The notes beneath the pieces are model-generated. The model ran no database searches and was not told the DNA's origin. It saw nothing but the letters and a program-made list of their open reading frames with translations. This document shows, piece after piece, positions 1-11,876 of a DNA stretch of 64,000 nucleotides (its first letter is position 1; each line of letters opens with the position of its first letter). The DNA is from Sparassis latifolia (taxonomy: Eukaryota; Basidiomycota; Agaricomycetes; Polyporales; Sparassidaceae): NCBI GenBank assembly GCA_018466975.1, contig CM031561.1, forward strand, positions 5,439,111 through 5,503,110, in the 5' to 3' direction. The position numbers and the translations under genes are program-made.

Positions 1-469
1 CCCACTGCAGGTTTTATTTGGTTTGCCAACCGACGACTGACGTGAACCTCCAGATCTGGGATATCTTTGAAGGCAGGCACCTGTTCTACGGAACCGACCC
101 CGAACACGGCGCCTATCGCAGCCGCGCCCACTTGGCCGAGATCATTGCCCTCCTGGGTCCTCCGCCGCCAGGGCTCGTGGCCCGGGGCTTGCTGAGGTCC
201 AAGTTCTTTTCTGAACAAGGCCAGTCCCCCTATCTCCTGCCTCGCTTCCTGATGCGGTCGATCCTAACGTGTATTGCTCGTCAGGGGAATTCCAAGCCGG
301 TATCGAGGTGCCGCCCCCCATCTCTTTGGAACAGTTGGAGACAAACCTAGAAGGTTCAGACAAGAAGTTGTTTCTGCAATTCATGAGCAAGATGCTGCAG
401 TGGGATCCGCAGAACCGGCAGACGGCGAAGCAAGTTCTTGAGGACGAGTGGCTGAAGAAGCATACCTAG
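1..469 (+). CDS. 3' part of an SRPK-like serine/threonine protein kinase (partial, possibly decayed)
   Basis: Exons 1..219 and 285..469 join in frame across a 65-bp intron (220-284) that begins GC and ends CAG, with a branch-like CTAAC about 20 bases before the acceptor. The joined protein reads WDIFEGRHLF, then YRSRAHLAEIIALLGPPPP, KFFSEQGEF, LETNLEG and KMLQWDPQNRQTAKQVL before a stop. This is the C-lobe of the SR-protein-kinase-like family that is expanded in basidiomycetes. The catalytic loop lies left of the window. The stretch where family members have a DIWNVGCM-type motif is not recognisable just before WDIFEG, so an intron or a deletion is present there. Kinase family membership is secure; whether the gene is functional cannot be judged from this end. 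Confidence 0.7.
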
Positions 470-1900
470 AATTTGTGATCAGATTACTTGGCCGTATGGG
501 CCACAGTCTTTCGGATACTGGCAACAGAGACGACTCGGTGGAAAAGGCGAAGGAGTGTGGAAGGAGAGGAGGGGGGACATTGTGAGCACCAGGAGAAAGC
601 GAGACACGGTCCTTGAGATGGCAAAATCAAGAGTCGACCCAGGATGGCTTCTGAACGCTGGGGACGAGAAGGAGGAGCAGCTGCCCAGACACGTTGAACA
701 TCGTCCCGAATCCAAGTGGTGGAACCCGTCGTGTGACGGTGTGCTGACGTCGCTGCCGGTGGACGTTGGAAGCTCTCTCGGTTGCCTGGCCTATACCAGG
801 GACCGTACCCACCGACCTTCTAGTCGCAGGCACGGTCCTACCAGAACTTCACCGCATAGGTCCCCACGTACACAGGCCGAGGGTCGTTGACGTGCTCCCT
901 CCCACTTTACGCTCTGGTGCTTCCTCCAGGTAGGTCCGTAGCCCAGCTTGGAAGCGGAGATTATGACGATCGATGTCGTCTGAGCTGCATGACGCTCTAA
1001 GCAGCTCGCAGATTCATGACTGCCGTGAATTCCGGTCCTTGGACGCGTCCTTGTCATCGCACTCGGACACGCTGCGATTTGCGCATCATACAGTTCCCCT
1101 TCCTACAGTAGCAGCCGTATCGACATCTGTCTCCTTCCCCGCTTGCTCGCCGTGCCTTTCTAGCACCTCCTCCATCGGCTCCACTTCCCACCTACCGTGC
1201 GTTCATGGGTAGAGGGCGCGAACGCTACCGTTCGTTAAGCAAGAGTGACTCGGGTGTGACGCCGCGTCCTGCCCGGTCTAACCAAGAAAAGCATGCCGAC
1301 CTCCCTCTAGCAACTGTCGCGCCTTCTGTGCGTCAATTTCACCCAGCGCGTCTCTGCCATTGCCCCCGTATATGGGTATCCGCCCAAGTTGAAGAAATCC
1401 TCGCAGAGAGAACACGATCGCCAGGCTGCCATGCATGAATTGTCCCTACACCCGACCACTCGGGCTGCTTCATCGGCGTCCCTCCCAGCCTTTCAGAGGC
1501 CGCAGACGCGTCGGTCTCACGTCCGGCGATCCATTCGAAGCTGCACAACGAGATCGTAGTGGTGGCGTATTTCCAGGGGATGAAGAAGGGCACGGTGCGC
1601 GTATGGGAGGGGACAGCGTGGAGGATGAGGTCTGGGGCGCCAGTATAAGCACGCTTGACGAGGATGCCCGGAAGGGGCACGAAGCGGGTCGGCTGCAGGG
1701 GAGTTGAGTGGCATGGGAGATACAGCAGCCGGTGAAGCGGCTGCGGACGCGTGTACGGCCATCGTTCGAAGGCGGGGGCGGGCACCAGCGGCGAAGCGGA
1801 AACGACGTGAGTCCTCAGAAGGTCAGCGGCTGATACAGGTAGACTTCGTCGCGACCCGAGAGCGGCGTGACCAGAGCGCGGTGAGTACGTCCTGCTCCGA
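470..1900. other. No gene recognised
   Basis: GC-rich sequence between the kinase stop and the peptidase remnant. A 197-aa minus-strand open frame (1339-1932) exists, but it matches no family I know and has no supporting splice or start context. It may include the decayed 5' part of the S53 peptidase, which I could not trace. Confidence 0.4.
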
Positions 1901-2779
1901 CCCTTAGATTCATATGGAATTCCGACGAACAATTCTCGTGCAAACCTCGAAGCGTTAAGCTCGTCCCCTCGCCACTCACGCTCTCGGACGAGGTGAAACA
2001 GGTGATTGCGCTGAAGCTAGCAGGTCTCATTCATAATTTTCCTCACGCTGAACCTCGTGGCGTTTTCACAGGTCCCTATTCCTGGAACGGTTAGGGCGAA
2101 GATGACGACGACGCCGACCACGTACCTTGTGACCAACGTCATCCGACTGTGCGCCCTCCCGTCGTGCACCGCATCCTGAACGAGGATCGGCTTAGCTCCG
2201 CGTGTATGCTCACGAAGCAACCGCTGTCTCCCCCGAAACTCTTCTCCTGCTCACTCAACTTACAGCGGCGAGCGACTCCCCGCTCCCTATGCAGGGCAGG
2301 GAGAACAAGCACAGCTTCAGACTCGCGGAAGCTCCCCCGGCCAAGCTTTCCACCTGGACGACGTTCCATGCCACCCCGCACATCGATATCAGCACGAAGC
2401 TGCTGAAGAGCGTCACGGCCGACGGAGGGCACGGCAGGGAATTGTCGTCCTTCTCATGAGGTACCTTTCCTCATCGCTATTTCCGCGTCTGCAGTCCCCG
2501 ACGCAGAATCATCTACGTGCATCCTGCGCGGGCGGGCGTGATCTCCCGAAGGACGTATTGATCTGGCCGGGAAGGGTCATCCAGTATACAAAAGCGAGCG
2601 CTCGTCCTCACTGTCGCACTGCACCCACCACCAGAGCAAGACAGCCCCGTAAACAAAGTTGTTGTCTCATGGGAACGACAGCCCCCTCACCGGCGACTAC
2701 TGCGTCGCAAGGTACAGTCACGTCTGCCTCTATCCCAGTGGCACCTAGGCCAGGTACCGACATTCCCCTCTTCTCCCGT

Positions 2780-3425
2780 CTGTACATTGCGAATGCCGGC
2801 GCAACAAAATTTCACGGCCCGTTTTCGCGTTGCGCGTCTCTGACTCACTGTTCGTGTCAATCGGGTAAGTTCGAGAACCTGGTGGTGCATGATATCAGGC
2901 GATCTACTCTAGTGGAGGGTAGTTGAATATGTTCGCCGTGCCGTCCTACCAGGAGAGAGCCGTCGACTCGTACCTCGAGAACTATATCCCACCGTGCCCT
3001 GCTGACACCTGGGACTCAACACGACAGCTCACTGACGTTGCCTGCAGCGCAAACTATCTTGTCGCGCTCCAGGGTGCGCACTGATACGGAACATCGTGCT
3101 CTTTCCGTGTGTCCGCGCCCTCCTTGCTGCATTTAATGCAGCTCGCCTCACTGACGGGAAGGGCCCAATGGACTTGGTCAACCCTACGTGCATCGGTCCT
3201 TCCCATTGTCGTAAGCTCATTCAGGTGATGTGTCACTCGCTCACACAGATCTGTGCACATCCCGCCGCCCCGCAGTATGGACGCATTCAACTGGTATGAA
3301 TCTGGGCCGCGGCACTGTCAGGTTCTACGCTGAGCCTGGTCACGGGCGTTGGAACGCCTGACTTCGCGAAGCTGCTAGAGCTCTCCCTCTCCCTGCCGTG
3401 GAGGTGGGATGACGATTTCGGATTT
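2780..3425 (+). pseudogene. Sedolisin (S53, tripeptidyl-peptidase-like) remnant
   Basis: Secreted acid serine peptidases of the S53 family have a C-terminal catalytic half with the order CxxFxPxFPxxCP, SSGGFSNxF, PSYQ, PDVAAxxxNY, SGTSCS, LNDxRLxxGKxPLGFxNP and VTGLGTP. The same order is visible here in broken frames: SSGG followed by a stop and then N-MFAVPSYQ at 2908-2952, SANYLVALQG, GTSCSF containing the nucleophile region near 3085, then in another frame AAFNAARLTDGKGPMDLVNP at about 3128-3184, and finally VTGVGTPDFAKLLEL near 3340-3385. The stop in the SSGGF motif and at least one frameshift after GTSCS make it a pseudogene. Its propeptide should lie upstream but is not recognisable. 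Confidence 0.7.
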
Positions 3426-3922
3426 TGGACTCGGTAAGTGCTGTCGGAGCTTGCACGGGTAATTAGTCTATGCGTTCATTTGGTGTTCGGTTGGTAGTGC
3501 TCTACACAAAATGAATCGTCATTGTAATCCAGCTGAGCGTGAGCCTCGCAGTCATGACATGTCTTCATGCATTTCTGACCTCGGTAAAAAAGCCTGGAAT
3601 TTTATTCACGGACAAGGTCCAGTGATGCAACATTACTCTTCTCGACCAAATTGGTTGACATAGCGAACGTAGCGAACGTCGGCCGGGTAGACACTACGCA
3701 GTAGACACAGTACAGCAGCAGTACGGCATTCGCGACCTACTTCGATACGCAGCCGTGCATGATGCGTTCATTTCTCAAGAAAGGACGCCAGTATAATGTC
3801 CTCACCGCTCATGGTCTCCGCCCAGACATGAAGCCATACGATGGGTAGGTAAACTGCCGATAAGAACCTCAGTGGCAGAACGTGAAAAACGGCATCAAAA
3901 CAAAAACGTACCGGAAAAATTA
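3426..3922. other. Intergenic, nothing recognised
   Basis: Between the peptidase remnant and the stop of the first F-box gene. A short direct repeat (TAGCGAACG twice near 3662-3678) is the only local structure seen. Confidence 0.4.
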
Positions 3923-5259
3923 TCACGAGCGATCTAGGCTAGAGAGCCGTAGCTCCAGCTCCTCTCCTTGCTCTCGCGAGAGCAATTCCAGCTGGGGAAT
4001 ATCACCATCGCGGGATACCACACAAAACCACCGCGGAACACGCCCTTCATCTCTCCTTCGCAGCAATGTGTCAAATCCAAGATGTCCCAGCGTCGGGAGC
4101 ATCGCTGCGACCTGCTGCGCAATGCCTAGGAGGCGCACGAGATCACACTCCACACCTGTTGTCCAACTGAAGTAATTGCAGAGACAGAGCGCAGTCAGAG
4201 GAAGGCTACGGAGGTCTCGTGCGATGGAGGGCTGAACAATAGAGACCAATTAAAGCTGTCATCCTACAGCAGACTAAACGCACGCACCCAGTGAAGTTCC
4301 TTTGAGTCACCTCGAGCTACATATATCTTCAAATACTTCAAGCTGAGTGCGGGGCTTTGCAAATGCGAGATAAGACCTGGATATTCTGTGCGGCATTCCA
4401 ACACCACGGGCGACATGTGCTGCAGCATGGTGAGCACACGATTCAAATCTGTATATTTGTAAATCTCGACATCTAGGACGAGTCGGCGGACGCAAGAGAA
4501 GAGCTCGAATGGGAAGCACCGAGCCTCCACCTCATCGAGGGAGGCCCAAAGGTGAGGGGTGTCGAATTTGATGTCATTCCGCGCCATGATACTCAAATGT
4601 CGGAGGTTGGGGAATGCGTGTGCGAGGTGAGAGAGTGCCATGCACCTGGTACCCTGTTTCACACTCAGAGAGTGCACGCGTGGCCAGACAATACTACTAT
4701 CAGGTTTTTGGCCACAGTACACCCCCCACTCAAGTGTCTCTAGACAGTCAGTGAATTTTTCCAGGGTGCGCCAGAAGGGTGCATCGCCCTTGTTGATATC
4801 GAAGACCTTCAGATGCCGCGGGCGGCTGACCGTGTGTGTCAACACTTCGAGGGATTCCTGGTATATATGGAGGTACGAGATGTGCTCGAGGTTTGGAATG
4901 GCAGCCAACACGCTTCTGAGTGATGGCTGAGATTGGAGGAGACCACACAAGTCTTCAATACTCAGCCACCTCAGAGATCCCGCGCCGCGAAGCACTTCGA
5001 TAAATGCAGGGAAACATTCAGAGTCGTGTCCCAGGAAAACTTCAAGGGCCCTTATCGAAAGCTTGCGGGATGGTTCTGCCAGTACGAATGCACAAAATCT
5101 TTTAAGCTGCCAGCCTCTGATGGTGACACTGGAGAGGTACTTGGAGATAGCGGCATCATACACATAGTGACATGTTTGCGCAAATCGCCAGGCATCCGGT
5201 GAGGATATGAAGGATATGATGATCTTGATGACATCGTCATTCAACGATAAGAGCGGCAT
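3923..5259 (-). CDS. F-box-like protein with LRR-type central region, copy 1
   Basis: Exon 1 is 5259..4288 and exon 2 is 4231..3923, joined in frame (phase 0) across a 56-bp intron; the product is 426 aa. The N-terminus MPLLSLNDDVIKIIISFI, followed by DAWRFAQTCHYVYDAA, is an F-box-like helix set, which normally binds Skp1 in SCF ubiquitin ligases. The middle has degenerate leucine-rich segments (LEVLTHTVSRPRHLKVF, FPNLRHLSIMARN). Exon 2 adds a conserved tail (ARDLRSLPLTALCL, AQQVAAMLPTLGHLGFD, RVPRWFCVVSRD). The start is chosen by alignment with the paralogs at 10526 and 51693. A likely 5'-UTR intron with donor GTAAGTGATG lies at about 5275-5325. No inactivating change is seen. The substrate is unknown. 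Confidence 0.75.
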
Positions 5260-5600
5260 CCGTTTGCTCTGGCCCAGCAGGTCAATACGGAACGTTCGAA
5301 AGAAACCACATCACTTACAGATGTGTTCATCGAGCTGCGAAGATGAGAAAGTGCACGAACTCTGGAGTCGTGGTTGAGCACACCGTGCTGTGTAGCGACA
5401 AACTGCAGTAGATAAGTCTCTGCTGTTACGATACTTGCTGCACTTACGATAAAAGCTCCCGTATGACAACCAATTCTGATTCGGTGGTCTAGATCTCGAC
5501 GCACAAGGCTTGACGAGGAGGTGCAGTTGAGAGAAAGGCCGGCCTGACCGTGACCGTGAGCGACTCCGCCTCGTGGCATCAAATTTCAACTCATACACCG
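5260..5600 (-). promoter_or_regulatory. Upstream region of F-box copy 1, conserved with copy 2
   Basis: Read on the minus strand this segment matches 10280-10525 in front of F-box copy 2. Shared landmarks are GCCACGAGGC, AACTGCACCTC, AGATCTAGACCAC, CTTTCTCATCTTCGC and GATGAACACATC followed directly by GTAAGTGA. The last element looks like the donor of a 5'-UTR intron that ends just before the start codon. The conservation shows that the duplicated unit carried its own control region. It does not by itself prove function. Confidence 0.55.
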
Positions 5601-6690
5601 ATCATCCAGTGCTACCGGTGATTGCAGGAGGAACTGCAGGATTACCGGTTAATCCTGGCAGGAAAAAGCATTGTAAAAGCTCTCCAGGAGTCAGACATGG
5701 TTCCTCACAAATCATGGCTATGGACGATAGCAAGGAGTTGGTCATACTCTGCAAGCACGACGACCTGTTTGCTATTATCCATCCATCTCCATGTCCCTCA
5801 TTCTTCACGAGTGGCCTGCTCGCCCTGACGTCCACGATGCCACAAAACGCTCCGCGTCTTCGCGGCCAAACTCCCTCGTTCGCGTAAGCCTAACTTCGCC
5901 TGCGTCGCGCGATCCCCTTCTCGATAGTAGCCCACTGCGTCGGATGCCAACGTAGTAATACTGACGATTTTCTAATTTTCTAGTCTTCGACTCATCACAT
6001 TGGCCCTCTGCCGTCCTTCCTGGAGGTTATCTCATCGCCCTCCCAATGTTCCCTCCTCCCAGAATCGTTGTCTCCTCGCCCATCACGGTTCGCGAGTCTC
6101 TCCTCCACGATCGCGCAGGCGCGGAACGGCTCACCTGATTCCGAATCAATCCCAAGAGGTATGGGAAGCAGATCGAGAGCTTGGGCTGGGACTAGACGAG
6201 AAAATAGTGTGGGCGTTTGAGCCCGCCGCCGAGTCCATATCCTCCCTCGCGTCAGTGCGAAACGCGGTTGCGGTGTTGCTCGCATTGCGGATCCACGCGC
6301 CCTCCAGATGGCGAGGGCGAATATGCCAGCGACGACTGGATTTTAATGCACCAGAGTTACTGGTCACGGAGGATGATGGCACGATCCACCTCTGACGACT
6401 TCGACATTGCAACACTGCCGTCTTCACGCATGCATGGCTTGCAGCCCCAAATCCATTTCAGGCTCCTCAAGCCCATGGACAAGCAGCATCACGCTCCCAC
6501 TGCACTGTATTGTCCTCGCACAGGTCGCGCCTACTCTCAAACGCAGGAAGAGCTTCGGCCCGCGATGGCTGTTCTCGAAGGGCAAGATCGCCAAATCATT
6601 TCTCTGCAGCCTCGTAGCAAATTGTGTAAGCGGGATTTCGTCGACCCATCAATCGCGGAGGACAGTTATGAATTAGGCTCGCGCCCGTCC
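5601..6690. other. Intergenic, no gene recognised
   Basis: Open frames overlap on both strands and none has a credible start, splice pattern or family match. The region separates the F-box copy 1 control region from the first copy of the duplicated block. Confidence 0.4.
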
Positions 6691-9600
6691 AACGAGTGCA
6701 CTGCGAATATGCCGCCCCCAAACGCTCCCCGTCGGCTTATGTACCAAGGGAGAAGCCTGCCGCACCGTCATCCCTCGCTTTTTCGAGCCGCCCTATGCGT
6801 CTCTCCCAGCAGCCCGGATCATCACCTATATTCCATATCCCAGTTTCACAGACCTCTTCCCCGTCGCCTGACCGACGTTCTCTCCCGCCGAGATCTCCGA
6901 TGCGTGCTGCGCCTCCACCTCTCGTTCTAGGTGAGAAGTCTTGGCGGCCACCTCCCGTCCACGATTTTGTCCATGTCTGGCTCGGTAATCCGGAAGACGG
7001 CTGAGCAGATGGGCGAGGGCGTGGAGCGCCAAGTAAGCTCTACCCCTTCGCCCCGTACTACTCAGGCCTCATGATCAGCTACCACCTGTGCCTTCTCGCG
7101 AACGCGTTCGCAACATTCGTCGTCGTCCACGTCTACACCCGAGAGGCTAGAGGGTGCGCTCACGATCTATTCATCTCCACAACCAAATCGTTTCCTTTCA
7201 TCAGGACGCTCTCTGCTGCGCCGGGCTGCCTCGCGCCTGTTTCGCCGCTCTATAGAGCAGGTCCCCTCGAACACACCGACAGGGCATTACCCTGGCCGTC
7301 TGCTACCCCGACCTCCGCACGAAACGTCGTCACCGTCGTCCCCTCCAGTGCCGCTGAGGCCGCCGTGCCCAGAAAAAGAGACCATGTGCTACGCAGATAT
7401 AGCTTCCTCTGAGCCCGTCAACACTAGTCAAGGTGAAATTCACACTGTTGGGTGTTGTCGGCATGTGCGGGCCATGCCTGTTGCAGTTCCCAGTGGATGA
7501 GGTCGCTGTGCTTGGGGCGACGCTTCTGAATCTCTCACGAGGATCTCACACATGATACCTGGGGGTTTATCAGGTCACAGTGTCGCTCTGCTGCACTGTG
7601 GCGTGAAAAATCTACTTGCTTGTCAGTTTCCTCCGATATGTTGTTCTGATCCTATAGTTTTAGCACCGCTATCTCTGTCCAACCGTAATGTCCGTGAACT
7701 GACCCAGCAGCCCAAGTACTTCGTACTCGTCGCGAACGCCGAAATTCTTCACATTGGACAACCCAGGAAAAGACAAGCTCAATTATCTTGCAGACATGCC
7801 TCAAACCCTTGATAATCGACCGTCCGGTAAGGCTGCATGTCGAGAAAGCCCACCTAAAGATTTTAATGTCGAGTTCTCGTAATCTTGCTATATTCCCGAG
7901 TTCTGTCCACAAGCAAACACCTAAGTGACGGTGGTAGCTAACCTCGCACCCAATTTGCCGACGCGCGGATATCTGGTGTCCTGCAACGGAACAAGTACTA
8001 TGCGTCAGTGTTCAGTACAGACGTTGGCTCGCATGGATGGTGGCTGGAAGACGTTGATCAATGAATTGTCACGAAATGCCTTCTCTCCGATGTGGACCGT
8101 CCTTGGGATCTCAACACGGGAGTGCGTACCACTTCTATTCTGGTCGTCGTTGATCTACTGGCTGTGTCTGTGCCCACTCTGCTACACACCGGTCTTACTT
8201 CTAGCCCTTCTTATATCTAGCTCTTCGACAGTACCTGTCGACGGAATTCGTAGGGAGGTGCAGTCTTCGGCCGTGATACGTAGTCACTTTTCCATCGTCC
8301 ACCAGCACTGATCCTGGTTAGCACCGTCATTTCGTGCTTGCTGGCTGAATCAGACCTTGATATCCGCAATGTCGTCGGCCACGTAGCAGTCGCGCCCCTT
8401 GCGGATCTGGATGCTGGGTACACCCCTGCATTCGAGGCGCCATTCCTCCAGCACGGCGCCGACGTTCAGGTGTAGTGCGCTTGCGCACCATGTGTTGTAC
8501 GATGCAGCAAGGTTCGCGGTGTGAGTCACTCATGATTCTTATTCCAGGTGCGATCATCATTCTTTCCTCCGCAGTGTGATGACTTTACCCCGCAACACTT
8601 GTGGTTCTCGCATCGTCTAATACACTTCCCGCCTTTTAACCCCTGAGACCAAAATTCCAGGAAACTTACCAGGACTCTACAGCTAAATCGTTGGTGGTTC
8701 GTGCAGGTTTCTTTCCTCAAATATGCTCATCAACATCTTGAGCTGCATGTTTCCATTTTGCCGTGTTCAACGGCGCTGGGCTTCCGGTACGCATGAATAT
8801 GTCCATATTCAACTACAGGAGTATGTCATACAAGTACTGACGTACTGCAAATTCATCAGCATCGCCATAGTCACCAGTCATAATCCGACCTCTACCAGCG
8901 TTAGGCGTTGAGTCGCTTAGACTGCACCTCCTCCCGTTGTGCATCCTTCGACAACGTGGGTTCACGCATGGTCGAGGTTTAGGCCAGCGCCGAATCCCTT
9001 GTTCAACCGGACAGCTCAACGACGAGCGACGCCCCTCGAGCTGCCCACACCCACCGGCCCCGAGTTCCCCACCATCGCCCCCGCCTCGGGAGATCCCTGG
9101 GCGGACCGCCATCTGACAATTCCAACCATCAAATTTTCAAATCATTTCAATCAAGACGGCACGCACAATGTCCCTTTGCATTGAAGGGGTGGTCCACATC
9201 AGGTCTTTCTCCCACAGCGAGTACGCTGGACGACTGAAGAGCCGAACACTCATAGAACGGCCTGGTCTGTGGTTTAGTGTACAAGTTGGAGCGTCGGGAT
9301 TGCACATCCGCCTTCACCCCTCCAGTGAGTGCTCGTAAAGCATCCATGAAAATCGGTGCACTTACGTGGCTTGCGACCGCTTCCAACAGCATGTAGCCAG
9401 ACCGCAAGCCCTGCATGCATGGAGAAACGGCTAGTGTTTTTATTAGGAAGACATCGTCGAGCGAGCCTTTGTTGATAACTACTAATACTGTCTCTCAAAA
9501 CATCGTTCTTCTGACGTGTATCTTTCAGTCGCTGACCAGGGAATAATACCTTTAGCACCCAAACTGGCAGGATGGGCGAGAGATCCGTGGCTAACACTGC

Positions 9601-10285
9601 GCCTCTGCCAGTCAACTTCACAATCAAGAAGATGAAGACGAAGGCTAGAGTCTGCGTCATGCGCTCGAATATTTTACACAGTGGTGGCAACCCATTGCGG
9701 GGCGAAGCACTGCAAGCGCGGAGAAATTCTCGAACTTGGTCAACGCGAAGCTAGTGCGGTTGATGCTCCGAACTATGTGATGAAACCGTCCCTTCAGTGT
9801 CGATAGACTTGCTTCTGACTCACCTAGTAGGTGTGCTGGGTGGTGGTAACTAACCTCGTACCGAGTTTGCTGATGTGGGGATGTCGCCTGTAACGGAACA
9901 AGTGCGATGCGTCAGTGTTCAGTATGGGCGTGAAGTGCAAAATGCACGTTGTTATTCTGCGGTCCTCCATGCAAGTTGTTTCGTTGATTATGTTCATCCT
10001 CCAGCCTTTTCGGCACACGAATGTTTATACTATGCACTTATCTGGATTTTAGTTGTATATACGTAGCATTCACGAATGTCCACCTGGCCGTAGTACTTCC
10101 CCTCACGTAGTTCTTGGTGGTTTTGTTCAGGTTCTACTGAACGGTCGCTGATCGCTTTACATCCGTCGGTCTTGGTACGAGACGATCACCCTAGTATCTC
10201 ATGTCGGAATGAGACTGCAAGTTTCAGCACAACCCGTGCGCCCACTAGTCAGTCGGAGCCACAATCGCAAAATTGAAGTTGACGC
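6690..10285. repeat. Duplicated block, copy 1
   Basis: This stretch matches 15340-17660 piece by piece in the same order and orientation. Landmarks are AGGGAGAAGCCTGCCGC (6750 and 15390), TCCGATATGTTGTTCTGAT (7630 and 15759), GGATGGTGGCTGGAAGACG (8034 and 16159), CAACGTGGGTTCACGCATGG (8951 and 16899) and TGTGCTGGGTGGTGGTAAC (9832 and 17228). The two copies differ by many substitutions and several larger gaps, so the duplication is old. On the minus strand both copies keep pieces of what looks like one gene, including ARLRELDIKIFRWAFSTCSL near 7840 and VADDIADIKV near 8375, but both copies are interrupted. This copy is followed directly by the F-box copy 2 promoter. Confidence 0.7.
9274..9660 (-). 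CDS. Unknown ORF with N-terminal hydrophobic anchor
   Basis: From an ATG at 9660 the frame encodes about 128 aa beginning MTQTLAFVFIFLIVKLTG, a plausible signal peptide or membrane anchor, followed by polar sequence. It lies in block copy 1, and most of it (about 9070-9570) is missing from block copy 2. A GTAAGT at 9366-9361 (minus strand) suggests an intron, so the real gene model could differ. No family is recognised and it may be a remnant. Confidence 0.25.
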   Translation of the reverse strand: MTQTLAFVFIFLIVKLTGRGAVLATDLSPILPVWVLKVLFPGQRLKDTRQKNDVLRDSISSYQQRLARRCLPNKNTSRFSMHAGLAVWLHAVGSGRKPRKCTDFHGCFTSTHWRGEGGCAIPTLQLVH

Positions 10286-10525
10286 CACGAGGCTCGGAGT
10301 TGGCACTTCTAGGCGCTTACGCGTGGGCTGACCTTTCTTTGAACTGCACCTCGTCAATTGTACAACACCAAGTAGATCTAGACCACTTATTTAGCTGCCA
10401 TAGATGACGGTGTGCTCTTCCACAAGTTCACGCGCTTTCTCATCTTCGCGGCTGGATGAACACATCCGTAAGTGACGTGGTTTCTCTCGAAATTTTCCTA
10501 CTTATCTGCTGACCCAGCGCAAACG
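10285..10525 (+). promoter_or_regulatory. Upstream region and probable 5'-UTR intron of F-box copy 2
   Basis: Conserved with the region in front of F-box copy 1 (see 5260-5600). The sequence GTAAGTGACG at 10467 and CTGACCCAG ending at 10518 bracket a roughly 50-bp intron that would leave CGCAAACG before the start codon. In copy 1 the upstream exon could be read in frame as MNTS, but in copy 2 the frame does not fit, so a non-coding leader intron is the simpler reading. Confidence 0.5.
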
Positions 10526-11876
10526 ATGTCGTTCTTATCGTTGAATGACGATGTCCTCGAGATCATCATATCCTTCATACCCTCACTTGATGCCTGGCGG
10601 TTGGCACAAACATGTCGTTATCTGTATGATGCCGCTGTCTGCCAGTACCTCTCCATTGTGACCATCAACAGCTGGCGGCAGCTTATCGGATTCTCTTCTT
10701 TTGTATTGGCAGAACCATCTCGCAAGCTCTACATAAAGGCCCTTGAAGTTTCACTGCGTTACAGCCAGGAATACTCTGAATGCATCCCTGCATTTATCGA
10801 AGTACTTCGTGGTGCGGGATCTCTGAGGTCGCTGAGTATTGAAGACGAGCATGATCTCCTCCGATCTCTGCCGTCGCTCAGAAGCGCGTTGGCTGCCATT
10901 CCAAACCTCGAGCGCATCTCGTACTTCCGAGTGGGCTCAAAATTCCTTGAAGTGCTGACACACATGGTCAGTCGCCCGCGTTATCTCAAGGTCTCCCTCT
11001 TTCCCTATGACGACGAAGTGCCCTTCTGGCATGCCCTGGAGAACCTGACTGGCTGTCTAGAGACACTTGATTTCAGCCCCATTCAGAGTCTAAATCCTGG
11101 GATTAATAATGTCTGGCCACATGTGCACTCTCTGAGTGTTCGGCTCCATGACGGGTGTAGGTCACTCTATCACCTCGTACGCGCATTCCCCAACGTCCGA
11201 CGTTTTAAACTCAACTGTGGTGGCGTTTACGACACACGTCCTCATTGGGCCTCCCTGGACGAGGTGGAGTCTAACTTCCCGTTTACGCTCTTCTCTCGCG
11301 TTCGCCGACTCCTCCTACATGAGGACGACTTCGGTGATCCAGATGGATTGTCGAATATGGTGCTCCACATGCTTCGGCACACGTCACCCGTGGTGCTTTC
11401 ATTCAGCACATGGCGTCCACGTCTTATCCCACATTTGCAAGACCTCACACCCAGGTTGAAGTATTTGAAGGTCGTGACCCACGCAGACGCCGATACCGAG
11501 CATCAGCAGTCGGTGAGTGCATTGAGGCTGCTGTAGGATGAAAGTTTAATTGGCTTCTGTTGTTCAGCTCTCCATCGCCCGAGACCTCCATGGTCTTCAA
11601 CTGACCGCGCTCTGTATCTGCTATCACAGCAGCTGGATGACGGAACCGCAGTGTGATCTCGCTCGCCTCCTGGGTCTCGCGCAGCAGGTTGCAGCGACGC
11701 TCCCGACGCTGGGATATGTTGGATTTGACTCATCGCTGGGATGGAGAGATGAAAGGCGTGTTCCGCGGTGGTTTTGCGTGGTGTCCCGCGATGGCGATGT
11801 TCCCCAACTCGACTTGCTCTCCCGAGGGCAAGGTGAGGAGTTGGAGCTGCGGCTTTACAATCTAGGTAGCTCGTGA
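10526..11876 (+). CDS. F-box-like protein with LRR-type central region, copy 2
   Basis: Exons 10526..11512 and 11568..11876 join in phase 0 across a 55-bp intron (donor GTGAGT, acceptor TTCAG), giving 431 aa. The protein is a close paralog of the one at 3923-5259: F-box helices MSFLSLNDDVLEIIISFI and DAWRLAQTCRYLYDAA, leucine-rich middle with ALAAIPNLERISY and FPNVRRFKLNCGG, and the same tail (SIARDLHGLQLTALCI, AQQVAATLPTLGYVGFD, RVPRWFCVVSRDGD). An in-frame ATG at 10472 is ignored because the paralogs align from 10526 and the extra 18 residues fall in the predicted leader intron. It is intact. A role as a substrate receptor in SCF ubiquitin ligase is inferred from the F-box only. Confidence 0.8.

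Noticed and set aside
1339..1932. 197-aa minus-strand frame
   Set aside because: No family match, no paralog and no conserved context; kept only as unexplained sequence.
10472..10525. Upstream in-frame ATG for F-box copy 2
   Set aside because: The paralogs align from 10526, and the extra codons lie inside a predicted leader intron conserved with copy 1.
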